From Tiliqua scincoides (Eukaryota > Chordata > Lepidosauria > Squamata > Scincidae), in contig NC_089823.1 of the NCBI RefSeq assembly GCF_035046505.1, forward strand, positions 229,546,604 through 229,610,603: DNA of 64,000 nt, read 5' to 3'. The notes beneath the pieces were generated by a model. It did no database searches and was not told the DNA's origin. It saw only the letters and a program-made list of their open reading frames with translations. A program made the translations under genes and the position numbers. Below are positions 54,642-64,000 of this stretch, piece by piece (positions within the stretch are counted from its first letter, which is position 1; the number at the start of each line of letters is the position of its first letter).

Positions 54642-55180
54642 CAGTGGTTCTCAAACTTTTTTGACTGGTGGCCCCCTTGACCTACTAGACCAGGGGTGCC
54701 CAAAGTTTTTGGCAGGAGGGCCACATCATCTCTCTGACACTGTGTCGGGGGCCGGGGGAAAAAATAATTAATTTACATTTAAAATTTGAATAAATTTACA
54801 TAAGTTTACATAAATGAATATATTAAAGATGAACCTATATGAATGAATGAAGGTCTTGCAGTAGTTCAAGGCCTATAAAAGGCCTTGCACAAAGCAAGGC
54901 TGGCCTTTCCTTTGCTGCTGCTACTGCATCACAGACATGACACAACAAGCAGTGGAGGGAGCCCTCATCCCACAGCTCACATGAGAGGTCAAGCAGTCGC
55001 CCTCACACTGAGAGCAGTTGCATCGGGCCAGTGTGGGCTCCAACAAATCTCCAGAGGGCCAGAGGCTCATTGGAGACTGGGGGCTCCCTGAGGGCCGCAT
55101 TGAGAGACCTCAAGGGCCACAAGTGGCCCCAGGGCCGGGGTTTGACACCCCTGTACTAGACCATTGGCCATGGCGCCCCC
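54642..55180. mobile_element. Older hAT-like element hosting another
   Basis: The left end CAGTGGTTCTCAAACTTTT and GACTGGTGGCCCCCTTGACC precede the insertion; GGCCATGGCGCCCCCATTAT follows it. The right end was not found. Confidence 0.55.
54691..55153 (-). mobile_element. hAT-like MITE, CAGGGGTGCCCAAAC family, nested, perfect duplication
   Basis: TACTAGAC flanks it exactly (54683-54690, 55154-55161), TA at the centre. Ends CAGGGGTGCCCAAAGTTTTT and the reverse of CAGGGGTGTCAAACCCC. It is the reverse orientation of 39184 and 53902 and sits inside the older element at 54642. Confidence 0.9.
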
Positions 55181-55184
55181 ATTA

Positions 55185-55568
55185 TGGCTACAATCCTATA
55201 TATTGTATAGGGTGACTGGATCTGGATCTGGTGGAGCAAAGCTGCACCGGTCCCTCCTCCCTCCCACCTTGCTCCCTCCCCTGGCACGCCTCCTCCCCAC
55301 CATCTTCCCCACTGTTCCTCTGCCTCCCCCTGCCCTGGAACACCTCCTCCCCACTTCCCCCCATGCCCCCACCTACCCCTCCACTGCTTGGTGGTGCGAC
55401 CGCTGAGTGGCGGAGCTCCAGTGCTCCACCAGCACTAGCCCAGCTCTGGCAAGCGATGGGCTTGCACTGGAGAAGCACTGGTGCTAGGGCCCACAAACTT
55501 GCCATAAGGCACGTTTGTGACAGTGCACCCCAGCGGTGAGCCGGTGCACGCTGAGTAGTATTGGGCCC
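55185..55568. repeat. GC-rich element with TTA borders, worn
   Basis: TTA precedes GGCTACAATCCTATA and follows TATTGGGCCC at 55569-55571. The interior is C-rich (CTCCCTCCCACCTTGCTCCC). It may be a long member of the 28241 group. Frames of about 100 codons here are low-complexity shadows. Confidence 0.45.
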
Positions 55569-55819
55569 TTAGATGTTTGCATGTGCCTCTGTAATATGGA
55601 ACTTCCAATGGCTCATATGATCTCAAGGACTGACTTGCCAGGCAGCACAGGAGTCATCTCTGATCAGCTAGGAGATCTCAAAAAGCCCCCAGTGTACACA
55701 CTGAATGCCCCACCTGGCCTTTCATACCCAAGCCTCTGCAAAAGAGACTGCAACATGTACAAACGTATGAAGCCTCCTTCGTGGGCAGTATTGTCTACAC
55801 TGCCTACACTGACAGACTG
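55569..55819. other. Unique DNA, no gene seen
   Basis: Nothing recognised. Confidence 0.3.
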
Positions 55820-55930
55820 ACTGGGTTTTCAGACAGATTTTTTCTTTGCAGTACCTGGAGATGCTGCCAAGGATTGAACGTGGAGTCATCTGCATGCAAG
55901 ATGGGTGCTCTACCACTTAAGCCATAGCCT
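55820..55930 (-). repeat. tRNA-derived SINE, head part
   Basis: AGTACCTGGAGATGCTGCCA, AAGGATTGAACGTGGAGTCA (reverse B box) and GGGTGCTCTACCACTTAAGC (reverse A box) give the tRNA-like head of the 24018 family. The tail part is absent. Confidence 0.7.
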
Positions 55931-56377
55931 TCTCCCAAACCGAAGCGTTGCTGTGTGTGCTTAATCTGTTTTTGGCCTTCTTTTATGTCTAATACCCATC
56001 CAATCCCTAGGATGCTTCTGGCTTCTCTTGTGGGGTTTTGGACCAGTGCCTGTTTCCCTTTGGGCACACTGTGATGCCTTCACTGTGATTTCTTTTCAGA
56101 GGCTGGTGGATTTAGGAGCAGGATTATGTCAGCCATTGAGGGTATTAGAGACTGAAGGCTGTGGAAATTATTTAAAGAAAAAAGCACAAAGGGGCAGGTT
56201 TGATTTTGTGAGTGTGCAGCTCATAAAGATAAAAAAGGAGAAGGAGCCTGAATCCTCTACCCAGAGCTGGTCGCATTTTTAAAAGATAGAGACAAGAGGA
56301 TATGGCTTCCCAGATCTTCATTTGAGCCTTAAGTGCCTGTTCAATTCCAGACCTCAGATCTGGAACCTATGGAGTGT
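55931..56377. other. Unique DNA, no gene seen
   Basis: Nothing recognised. Confidence 0.3.
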
Positions 56378-56738
56378 GTGTCCAGGCTAGACGCCATTAC
56401 CACATCCTGTGGCAAGGAGTTCCACATGCTGTGTAAAGAAATATTTTCTTTTGTCTGTTCTAACTCTCCCAACACTCAATTTTAGTGGATGTCCCCTGGT
56501 TCTGGTGTTATGTGAGAGTGTAAAGAGCATCTCTCTATCCACTCTGTCCATCCCCTGCATAATTTTGTATGTCTCAATCATGTCCCCCTCAGGCGCCTCT
56601 TTTCTAGGCTGAAGAGGCCCAAACGCCATAGCCTTTCCTCATAAGGAAGGTGCCTCAGCCCAGCAATCATCTTAGTCGCTCTCTTTTGCACCTTTTCCAT
56701 TTCCACTATGTCTTTTTTGAGATGCGGCGAGCAGAACT
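56378..56738 (-). mobile_element. CR1-like LINE coding fragment
   Basis: Frames read [40 protein letters not shown] and [20 protein letters not shown] then TRGHPLKLSVGRVRTDK, the ORF2 end. Both the 3' UTR and the upstream part are missing. A small loss near 56589 shifts the frame at RRLRG. Confidence 0.8.
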
Positions 56739-56871
56739 CCCAGCAGGTGATGGCACATCTCCATGCCCACCGCCCAGGGTATTGCCCCACACACTGCATG
56801 AGAGGTGGTCCATCATGGGGGTGACGTGTGGCCTCCTGCACCGGGTGATGCAAACTCTAGCAACACCACTG
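56739..56871. mobile_element. hAT end fragment fused to CR1
   Basis: Read in reverse, CAGTGGTGTTGCTAGAGTTT and GCATCACCCGGTGCAGGAGG begin a CAGTGGCGTAGCTAG-type element. It meets the CR1 piece near CAGAACTCCC without its other end. Confidence 0.6.
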
Positions 56872-57828
56872 GTGCAAGAGCAGAGCCATAATCAAGGTGT
56901 GAGTGTGCCTCAACTGACTGAAGACTATCTTTATTATAGAATGAAAACAGTTGGTTTGATTTATAATTTGGCAGGAAGAATCTGTATTATCTGGCCACAT
57001 TTCAGACAATTGCATTAAAAAAAAAGTGAAATAGTTGGTGTTAATTTAGTTTGTACCACACTTTTGTCAAGCCAATTATACTTTCACGTTCTCTTCTTTT
57101 CTGTTTAGATGATGACAAAAACCCAAGAGGTCTGCCCCTCCACTGCTCTGGTGGAAATTTGTCCAGTAGTTTTGCAGTTATGGAATGTCCATGTGCCATA
57201 TTCATTTGTGGGTAAATCTATTGCAACACAATGTTAAAGACTGACAGATCGCTAACTGTAGCCTCAGTGTGATTCCCAAGCGAGGAGGCATGGATGCACT
57301 GAAGCTCAGCTGTAAGGCAGCATAATATGCGAGACTGTAGAATGTACATACAGGTGCAGCCTATTTCTCCACGGATTTTTTATCTTCGGATTGGGGTGGG
57401 GGTAATGAAAGTCACACACACCTTTGCCTCCTTTGCCCAGGCGCTGGCATTTCCAGGCAGCCCAAAACACTGCAAAAAGGCTCCGACTTGCCCAGGCAGG
57501 GAAATAGCCCTGGAGCCCTGGAAGAGGTTCCCCTTGCAAGGAACAGTAACATTCCTGGAGCCCCTGAGCCAGCAAAGAGGCTGAAGAGGGGAAGGGGGTG
57601 TGGAAAACCTCTGTAGCCAGAACACCTGCAGCAAGGTGGAGCTCGCTCTCTCCCTCTTGCTCTCTCTCTCTCTCTCACTCACACACACACACTGAGGGGC
57701 AGGTGTGGTAGCAACAGAGGGGATTGCTTTAAAAAACCCAGGGAGTGTTTGCTGAATCCCCCCCCCCCCATGGTGCAGGCAATCACTGACACAAGCAAGC
57801 CTTCCCAGCAAACAAAGCATTTGATTTA
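56872..57828. other. Unique DNA, no gene seen
   Basis: The 227-codon minus frame at 57380-58063 crosses a (CT)n(CA)n run (57643-57692) and has no family signature, so I treat it as chance. Confidence 0.4.
57643..57692. repeat. (CT)n(CA)n microsatellite
   Basis: Imperfect CT run, then about 6 CA units. Confidence 0.85.
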
Positions 57829-57918
57829 GCCTATAATCCTCTTCACACTTTCCTGGGAGTAAGCCCCATTGATTACAATGGGACTTACTTCTGAGTAGAA
57901 ATACATAGGGCTGGACTC
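57829..57918. mobile_element. Palindromic MITE with TTA target (PIF/Harbinger-like)
   Basis: TTA at 57826-57828 and 57919-57921 borders a 90 bp near-palindrome: GGGAGTAAGCCCCATTGATT faces AATGGGACTTACTTCTGAG. A clear sister of 6283-6373. Confidence 0.75.
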
Positions 57919-58289
57919 TTAAAAGCTCAGTGGGACAGCTGGCAACGGGGAGGGCTGAGTATGGAGAGGAGAGGATTGATAACAGCTGCCTTAGTTTCCT
58001 TCCATCCAGAAGTGTCAGACTGCAGTGTATTTGCATAACTCTATGGAATTTAGCACAACGCATTTTTGGCTAATCGAACCGAGTCATGGAATGGGACTAA
58101 TGCAGATAAATAGGCTGCACCTGTATATACCATACTGCTTATATAGTAAATAAGCTTATATAGTGAGGAACTTAAGGCTGTAGACTTCGGTTACAATGTC
58201 CATGTTCTTTTCTATGAAGGGGAACTAGTCAGTTCTACCGATCCTTTTATCTTTGCCTTCTGAGAATATACTGAAATCATACTCTAGCC
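57919..58289. other. Unique DNA, no gene seen
   Basis: Nothing recognised. Confidence 0.3.
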
Positions 58290-58520
58290 CAGTGATTCTC
58301 AAAATATGGGTCATGACCCAATTTTTGGTGGATTGGCACGATGTGCCTTCTGGGTAGCGCCAGTGTGCATCCCACTTCATTGGTTGCATTGTGCCCCAGA
58401 ATGACTTTCGGCTTTGCGTTTTGGGGTACTACCCAGAAATTGCAAGACTTTCTGGGGCATGATGAGACCCCCATAGTTGATGAAAGTGGGTTGCAGTGGT
58501 GAAGAGTTTGAGAACTGCTA
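58290..58520. mobile_element. hAT-like MITE, CAGTGATTCTCAAA type
   Basis: Left end CAGTGATTCTCAAAATATG, right end reading TAGCAGTTCTCAAACTC in reverse. The flanks CTCTAGCC and CTCTAGTT agree at 6 of 8 with TA at the centre. GGGTCATGACCCAATTTTTG lies by the left end. Confidence 0.75.
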
Positions 58521-59555
58521 CTCTAGTTCTTATGACTGTAAGGAGCTTTGTGCTGGCAAATACAAAAGCAAAGGTTCTCACAAAATTGGATTCTCTATCA
58601 AGTACTACTTTTCTGTGCTCCAGCAGAATCATGACAAGCTTATTCCATTCTGTGTAGTCTAAATGCGGCACCTCCAGTTTTAAAAACTGTAACTGATGCC
58701 CAGCGCTGAACATAAAAAATTCTTAATATCCTGCCAACCTTCCTTGCTCACTGTTACCTCTATAAATAGAGTATTTCAGCTACATTAGTCATGGCCGCTT
58801 TGATAAATACTTGGCCTCTTCCACAATAAAGGGGGTTTGTGAGCAGATGCCATCTCAGCTGAAATGGTTCCATTTTATTATATTTTAATTTATTTTTAAT
58901 GCAGAGACCTTCGCTTTTGTATCCCAGTGGAAGGGGAAGAGGGGAACATAGAAGAGGAAAAACAGAAGAAAATGAATCATAACCATTAGATCTGTAAGGA
59001 TGAAAAACAACATCCAGATGAAAGATATAGATTTTCCTTCCGAGACAGACTACTAAATAGGCTCTCCCTGCTCACTGAGGTTTGGTAATGCAAGTTGACA
59101 GGGTATTAAGGTTATTTCAGGTTCCACTGTCTCCCAGGGTCATAAACCTTCTGTTACGCATGTTAATCCGTCTTAGCATTCCTACGAGAAGCTGCGTAAG
59201 TAGGGCAATCTGTTTAGCATGCAGGCTTTCCATTTACAGCCTAGTTGGGAGGCAAAACCTACTAATTAACGGAGACCTGTAAAAAATTAAGGCGAACGGA
59301 GATTAAAAAAAATTGACTCGGAAAAGAGAAACATATGGACACGCCGTTTTTTAAAACAATAGGGTGGAAATGCGTATTCACAATGGGTTTATTCCGAGCA
59401 AAATCATTTTTCTCCCAGTTTCGTTTTGCTGGTTGACATCCCGTAAGATGGACGAATACTGTATGTGCTGGTGAAATATTGACAAACCAGCAATTAGAAT
59501 GGATTAGATTAGGAAGAAAGTGAGCTCATCCCAATTAAATGGTGATAATAATATG
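58521..59555. other. Unique DNA, possible conserved non-coding block
   Basis: From about 58860 to 59510 the sequence is complex and AT-rich with many ATTA/TAAT cores and retained CpGs (GACACGCCGTTTTTTAAAAC, CATCCCGTAAGATGGACG). It is the strongest candidate in the window for conserved regulatory DNA, judged by appearance. Confidence 0.45.
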
Positions 59556-59931
59556 CAGTGGGCCATCCTTATCTGCGGATGTGACTAACCACTGATGGCG
59601 AACCTGCCATTGGAAGGCCTCAGAGGACCACCTGGGCACAACTGGAAGGGGCCTCTGGTCACATGCAACCTCTCCATGCCTCAGGAGGCCTCCAAGATGC
59701 AATTGGAAGGCATTTCCAATTCGCCAGAAAAACCAGAAGTGTCTTCCTGTTGCGTCCAGAGGAGTGGGGAGTCCACAAGTGACTTCTGGAGGGCTGAATG
59801 CGGCCCCCAGGTAAGTAATTGCAGTGCCATCAACACCACCTCCTCCCGCAGATTTCATTATCCTCAGAATTTGGGATCTGTGGGGATAGGTGTCCTGGAA
59901 TGGATCCCCCATGGATACTGAGGGCCCACTG
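59556..59931. mobile_element. Tigger-like (Tc1/mariner) non-autonomous element
   Basis: Ends CAGTGGGCCATCCTTATCTG and the reverse of CAGTGGGCCCTCAGTATCCA, with TA after the right end and a changed TG before the left. Inner motifs GCGGATGTGACTAACC and ATTTGGGATCTGTGGGGATA resemble Tigger-group MITE ends. The centre (59600-59830) may be a different sequence. Confidence 0.65.
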
Positions 59932-60799
59932 TACCCATCTATAAACAATTTTTCCTCATCAATTCGTATTTGTGCCTTCTATAAAATAAGACAACAGAGT
60001 TGACTCTTGGCTCATTGACTTCAACTAGATCCTCCTCTGGCTCCTAATTCTCAACTTGTTCTTTGGTTCTTGGTCCCGGTTTCCACCCTGACCGCTGCCT
60101 AACAGCTCAGCCCTGACACTTATAAACTATCGGCAACAGACACACAAGATTGCACTCGGTTTGGAGTCCAGAGAATTACAGTATTATCATTCTGCGCTCA
60201 GGTACAGAAGACTGTAAATGTCTTATTCATTCTGTTTTGATTTATAAGCCAACAGGGGCTATTCCTGGAGCTCAGGGCAGGTGACAGCAATTGCTCTTTA
60301 AAAGATGGGCCTCTGTTCCTGCAGAGCTCAGAACGAAATCAAACAGGGCACAGGGGAAGCCGAGGGAAAAGCACATTGAGTGTTAAAAGGACATATATCT
60401 GAAGAAGCCCAAATCCTTCCCAGTAATTCCTGTTCTCAATCATAATGGTCTTTGGATCACAGCCCTCTCACAGCCATCTTGCAATTTCGCAGACCAGCTG
60501 AGCCAGCCTTTAAGCCAACCTTTCTATTTTTGCGCTGATTCCATCTTCTGCCGAATTATTTCCCGCCAAAGCTGGATGAAGGAGGATTAGCATCTGTCAG
60601 CGCTGGGCAAAAAGCAAGGAACTGGCAGATTGAGAAATCAGGAGCCAGATACAATGGATACTGTTCCTGCTCAAGAGCATCCCAGCCTGACCTAGCAGCC
60701 TTTAGAGACTTTCCAAGTCAGGGGACCCAATGGATATCCTGGAAAGGTGGGGTCAGTCCAGTCCCCAGGAATCCTTTACTGCCCTGGGAATAACAGAAG
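59932..60799. other. Unique DNA, no gene seen
   Basis: 60290-60600 is complex unique sequence with no protein family. Possibly conserved non-coding. Confidence 0.35.
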
Positions 60800-60905
60800 A
60801 AGGAAGCACAGGAAGCTGCCTACTATTAATTAGGACCAGTGGACCATCTAGCTACATTCCTGCCAGTCTTTCTCACCATCTCTACTGCAGGGGACTCTGC
60901 TTTGT
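60800..60905 (-). repeat. tRNA-derived SINE, tail part, worn
   Basis: CACAGGAAGCTGCCTACTAT and GTGGACCATCTAGCTACATT follow the tail and body order of the 24018 family. Diverged. Confidence 0.5.
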
Positions 60906-61351
60906 TCAACCTCCAAGTCCTCCCTCCACAGAAAATGCAAAATCCAATCACTGGTGGACTTCAGCAAGATGCTGTCTGGTGGCCTCCACTAAACAGCATG
61001 GTGCCAACGGCCTAGAGGGGACCCAATTCTCCTAGGGACCCCAGTCCCATCAGAGAGGACAAGTGATGGTGGCTGCATTGATAGTTCAGGATCAGGACTG
61101 AACTTTCCCTGGATGCTGGTGCATCTACACTCTTCCAAGAATGACCACTCCTAACACCAGCACTGCATTTAATAGCAAAACCTACTTCCTCTCTTAAATA
61201 TTTATGTATATATTAAATTAAATTTCTTTTAAAATCCCATTTTTCATGCTAACACCAATTTGGATATAGCTGTTTTTGGAGACTGATAGATTTTTTTTTT
61301 TCTATTTAGGTTTAATACTACTTTTCTGACTTGCAGTAAACCATTAGATTG
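60906..61351. other. Unique DNA, no gene seen
   Basis: Nothing recognised. Confidence 0.3.
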
Positions 61352-62390
61352 AAAGCCCAATCCTATCCAGGCCTCGCTCAGACAGAATTCACACTTTGTC
61401 AGTGCAAGGCCTGGGTCACTGGCTTGGCAGCCATGGTGATGGCACACGGGCCAGGGCTGCCAGTGCAAAGGACTGGTGGCCACAGGGGCATCCCAATGAC
61501 TTCCACAGCCCCAGCTGGAGCTGGTATGTCGGCTAAGGCAGAGTTCCAGAATATTGGGTCTGCCTGGGGGAGTATGTGGAGGGCAGGTTGAGGCAGATAT
61601 CAGTGGCAGCAATGGCGCCAATATCCTGTGCCTCCCATCTGGGCAGGGGGTAGGTACATCGGTGTGGGGATTGGGGCCTCAGGGGGCGTGGTAGGGTGGA
61701 AAGAGGGCAGGTCTTACCAGTGTTGGTTCTGCTGATATGGTTGGTTGGCAACCTTCAGTCTCGAAAGACTATGGTATAAGCCTACAGCACCTGGTATTCC
61801 CAGGCGGTCTCCCATCCAAGTACTAACCAGGCCTGACCCTGCTTAGCTTCCGAGATCAGACAAGATCACAGACAGCAACTGTTACCCTGCGCATACCCAA
61901 TCTCGTCTGATCTTGGAAGCTAAGCAGGGTCAGGCCTGGATAGTACTTGGGTGGGAGACCGCCTGGGAATACCGGGTGCTGTAGGCTTATACCATAGTCT
62001 TTCGAGACTGAAGGTTGCCAACCATTTTTTTTTCTGCTGATACCTTCTGCTCCATTTTGGCACTGACAAACCCCCTTGCCTCTGCTTGGACTTGGACCAG
62101 CTAAAGAGCTGGTGCAGGTCTGAGCAGACCCACAGGGCCCCATGCAGGAGCAGAGTCAGGTAAGTAAATAAAACATTTACCTACCTCTCTGCCCCCACAT
62201 ACACCCTGGCTACCCACAGGATGCAGTGGATTCTGCACAGTACAGTCCTGCTGTGCCCCACAGGTAGTTAGAATTGGGTGTTTACCTCTCTGTTGCTGAC
62301 TGATCCTCAGCTGCCCCACCCAATGTGGCAGAAGGGCTGCCAGTGCCACTGCATGCTCTGGGATGCCCAGGATAAGTGTGGGCTGTTAAT
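61352..62390. repeat. GC-rich repeat, hosting a SINE dimer
   Basis: It opens with AAGCCCAATCCTATCCAGGC, like the ends of the TTA-flanked elements, and continues GC-rich past the SINE dimer (CTTGGACTTGGACCAGC at about 62090). The segment 63586-63950 has a similar CTTGGACTTGCACTGG motif and ends GGATAGGATTGAGCTT. Borders are approximate. Confidence 0.4.
61738..62031. repeat. Head-to-head inverted dimer of 5S-derived SINE
   Basis: A minus copy (61741-61883) and a plus copy (61884-62020) face each other, tails outward. Each has 5S rRNA sequence (AAGCTAAGCAGGGTCAGGCC, TGGGAGACCGCCTGGGAATA) and the GACTGAAGGTTGCCAA tail. TTCTGCTGATA lies at 61727-61737 and 62032-62042, so one 11-bp duplication brackets the pair. 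The halves differ at about 5 of 125 positions. Confidence 0.85.
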
Positions 62391-62956
62391 AACTTACGTA
62401 TTATCCATTAAATACCATAAGCATTTAAAGATGAATACATGGAACCAGCAGAGTTGAGAATAGTTTCTTTCCTACACCTTACACCTCAGCCTGCCAGGAA
62501 ACAGGGATAAACTACATTCTAGATTCTCATCTATTTACCGTGATCAATACGGCAATTGCTTAAAATATTGCGTGACCCCGGATTAATTCAGGGTGACAAA
62601 TTTCCTGAAAGGATAAAGCCAGCAGTTATAAAAGGCAAATGAGTCAAGTTAACAACCTGATCAAGGAGCTGCTATTACTGAGATGCTGTACAAGCCTGTG
62701 TTGCATAAAACCCAGAACTGTTCCACCTACAGGGCAAACATCCAAGACTGATGTGAATGTGTCTCATTTACAGTATGATGTTAACTCTGTGATGGGAATG
62801 AATGGGGATAAAAAAGGGGGTTGAACCTGGTGGGGATTGATGGTCACTGTTTTTATTCTTGGTGAGAACAGTTGTGATTATATCGGCTCAAAGAGCATTA
62901 GATCACTGCCCTCAAGGAACAACTTTAGAACATTTCCAAAGTCAGTGGTTCTCAAA
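62391..62956. other. Unique DNA, no gene seen
   Basis: Nothing recognised, except that CAGTGGTTCTCAAA at 62943 looks like a hAT end cut off by the next element. Confidence 0.35.
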
Positions 62957-63123
62957 GGGCCGGATTCTATCCAACTTCCCAGCACTGGTGCAACCACAAT
63001 CCAGGCCCAAGGTGAGGGAACAAATGTTCCCATACCTTGAGGAGGCCTCTGTGACTGCCTCCCAAAGCGTACGCCCCATTGGCACGACTGCACTGGCACT
63101 GGAAAATTGGATAGGATTAGTCC
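62957..63123. mobile_element. PIF/Harbinger-like MITE
   Basis: Ends GGGCCGGATTCTATCCAACT and the reverse of GGACTAATCCTATCCAATTT. TTA follows on the right; AAA precedes on the left. The interior CTTGAGGAGGCCTCTGTGAC matches 28241-28429 in reverse orientation. Confidence 0.75.
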
Positions 63124-63334
63124 TTAGGCTATGTATATTTCTTGCCAAATAGTTTTTTTTTAGGTATATAAAGAAGGTAGGTTTAACCCAGGGAAAGAAA
63201 TATTCTCAGAATGGGGTTGCACTCCTCTTGAAAAATTATGTTCACTGTTTGAGATCACTGGTGAACCACCTAGGGCACAAACGGCACCTGTTTCACTAGA
63301 TGATGGAGCTACCCATGGCTCTCCCTGCTGTCAC
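63124..63334. other. Short unique stretch
   Basis: Nothing recognised. Confidence 0.3.
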
Positions 63335-63429
63335 TGTATCAAGATTGGATGACAGTAATGTGCTGAATGTGTGGTTGCCTTTGAGTAGCATTTGAAAACT
63401 TCAGCTCATCGTCAGCTCTCCCACTGCCC
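63335..63429 (+). mobile_element. L2-like LINE remnant
   Basis: CAAGATTGGATGACAGTAAT and GTGTGGTTGCCTTTGAGTAG match the L2 run (SR)LDYCNxLxxGLPL. It is cut by the 5S-SINE at 63430. Confidence 0.5.
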
Positions 63430-63576
63430 GTTGGCAACCTTCAGTCTCGAAAGACTATGGTATAAGCCTACAGCACCCAGTATTCCCAGGCGGTCTCCCA
63501 TCCAAGTACTAACCAGGCCTGACCCTGCTTAGCTTCCGAGATCAGACAAGATCAGGCATGTGCAGGGTAACAATTG
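63430..63576 (-). repeat. 5S-rRNA-derived SINE with perfect target duplication
   Basis: CCACTGCCC at 63421-63429 is repeated at 63577-63585. On the minus strand: a short head (GCAATTGTTACCCTGCACAT), 5S sequence with GGAAGCTAAGCAGGGTCAGG (A-box region) and TACTTGGATGGGAGACCGCC (C box), and the tail ending GACTGAAGGTTGCCAACG. The head is shorter than in 44679-44855. Confidence 0.92.
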
Positions 63577-63585
63577 CCACTGCCC

Positions 63586-64000
63586 ACCGAAGAAGGTAAG
63601 GCAGCAGTGGATGGGGGAAGGCAGAACGGGGATGGAGAAGGGCAAAACTGGGCTGGGAGGGGTGACGTGGGGCAAGGAGGCTGCTGGAGTGGTGGATTTG
63701 GCAGGAATAGCATGTACCAGATTCTGTGCCTTCTTTTCTGCAGCCTCCCTGCTCCTTTTTCTCCTTGGACTTGCACTGGTGAAATATCTAGAGCAGGTCC
63801 AAGGAGACGCATTGTGAGTTGGGAGGCTGACAGAGTTGTAAGGGGATTTAAATCTCCCTTCGCCTCTGAAGCCCCCCAATCTGCCTGCCCTGCTGGATAC
63901 AGCGTGCCCATTTTTGATGCTGCACCAGCAGGATAGGATTGAGCTTCTAATGTACCAGTTCCACTTCAGAAAGAAAGAGTGCAATCCAATGATTGTGCTG
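63586..64000. repeat. GC-rich repeat, family unknown
   Basis: The stretch contains GGGGTGACGTGGGGCAAGG and CTTGGACTTGCACTGGTG and ends CAGCAGGATAGGATTGAGCT, similar in order to 61352-62390. The 85-151 codon frames here overlap on both strands and show no family signature. Confidence 0.35.

Noticed and set aside
57380-58063. 227-codon minus-strand open frame
   Set aside because: It crosses a CT/CA microsatellite and a MITE, encodes an ERERESKRERA-type low-complexity run, and shows no protein family.
61741-62020. 5S rRNA genes
   Set aside because: The 5S-like parts here and at 44679 and 63430 are internally altered, joined to a LINE tail and flanked by target duplications. They are SINEs, not rRNA genes.

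Overview
This window looks like intergenic or deep intronic DNA from a vertebrate, most probably a squamate reptile (a lizard is the best guess; nothing lower is resolved). I found no host protein-coding exon, tRNA gene or intact rRNA gene that I can support. The evidence for a squamate is the repeat mixture: CR1-like LINEs with a (CTTATGTT)n 3' end, L2-like LINE remnants, several tRNA-derived SINEs, 5S-rRNA-derived SINEs, and very many short non-autonomous hAT and TTA-flanked palindromic elements. Long reading frames are either pieces of LINE reverse transcriptase or chance frames.

Layout. 1-4.9 kb: unique DNA, a CR1 copy split by a solo LTR, a foldback element, and a LINE fragment abutting an old hAT element. 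4.7-9.7 kb: palindromic MITEs, two hAT elements (one CpG-rich, 0.9 kb), L2/CR1 remnants and a tRNA-SINE. 9.7-18 kb: mostly unique DNA with a Tigger-like element, several hAT elements and old SINEs. 18-28.9 kb: CR1, L2, SINEs and many hAT elements, with nested insertions at 24.0-24.7 kb and 27.5-28.2 kb, and a CR1 copy with a 239-codon open frame at 26.3-27.1 kb. 29-40 kb: two more copies of the second LINE family and two related foldback elements. 40-55.6 kb: CR1 copies, hAT elements, a hairpin at 43.2 kb, and two copies of a 440-476 bp retroposed element with perfect target-site duplications. 55.6-64 kb: unique DNA, a second Tigger-like element, a head-to-head 5S-SINE dimer and a further 5S-SINE. 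Between the repeats lie stretches of unique AT-rich DNA (about 0.7-1.0, 23.4-24.0, 33.5-34.0, 51.4-52.1 and 58.8-59.55 kb) that look like conserved non-coding sequence. This cannot be tested here.

How the parts relate. The LINE at 3.7, 29.6 and 35.1 kb, the 5S-derived SINEs at 44.7, 61.7-62.0 and 63.4 kb, and the 440-476 bp element at 48.4 and 53.4 kb all end in the same 3' tail. This suggests one LINE enzyme moved all three. Among the hAT elements, the terminal repeat type tracks the target site. Elements ending in CAG..(T/G)NTCAAAC-like repeats mostly sit in 8-bp sites with TA at the centre. Elements ending in CAGTGGCGTAGCTAG-like repeats do not. These two patterns are the observations most worth following up.
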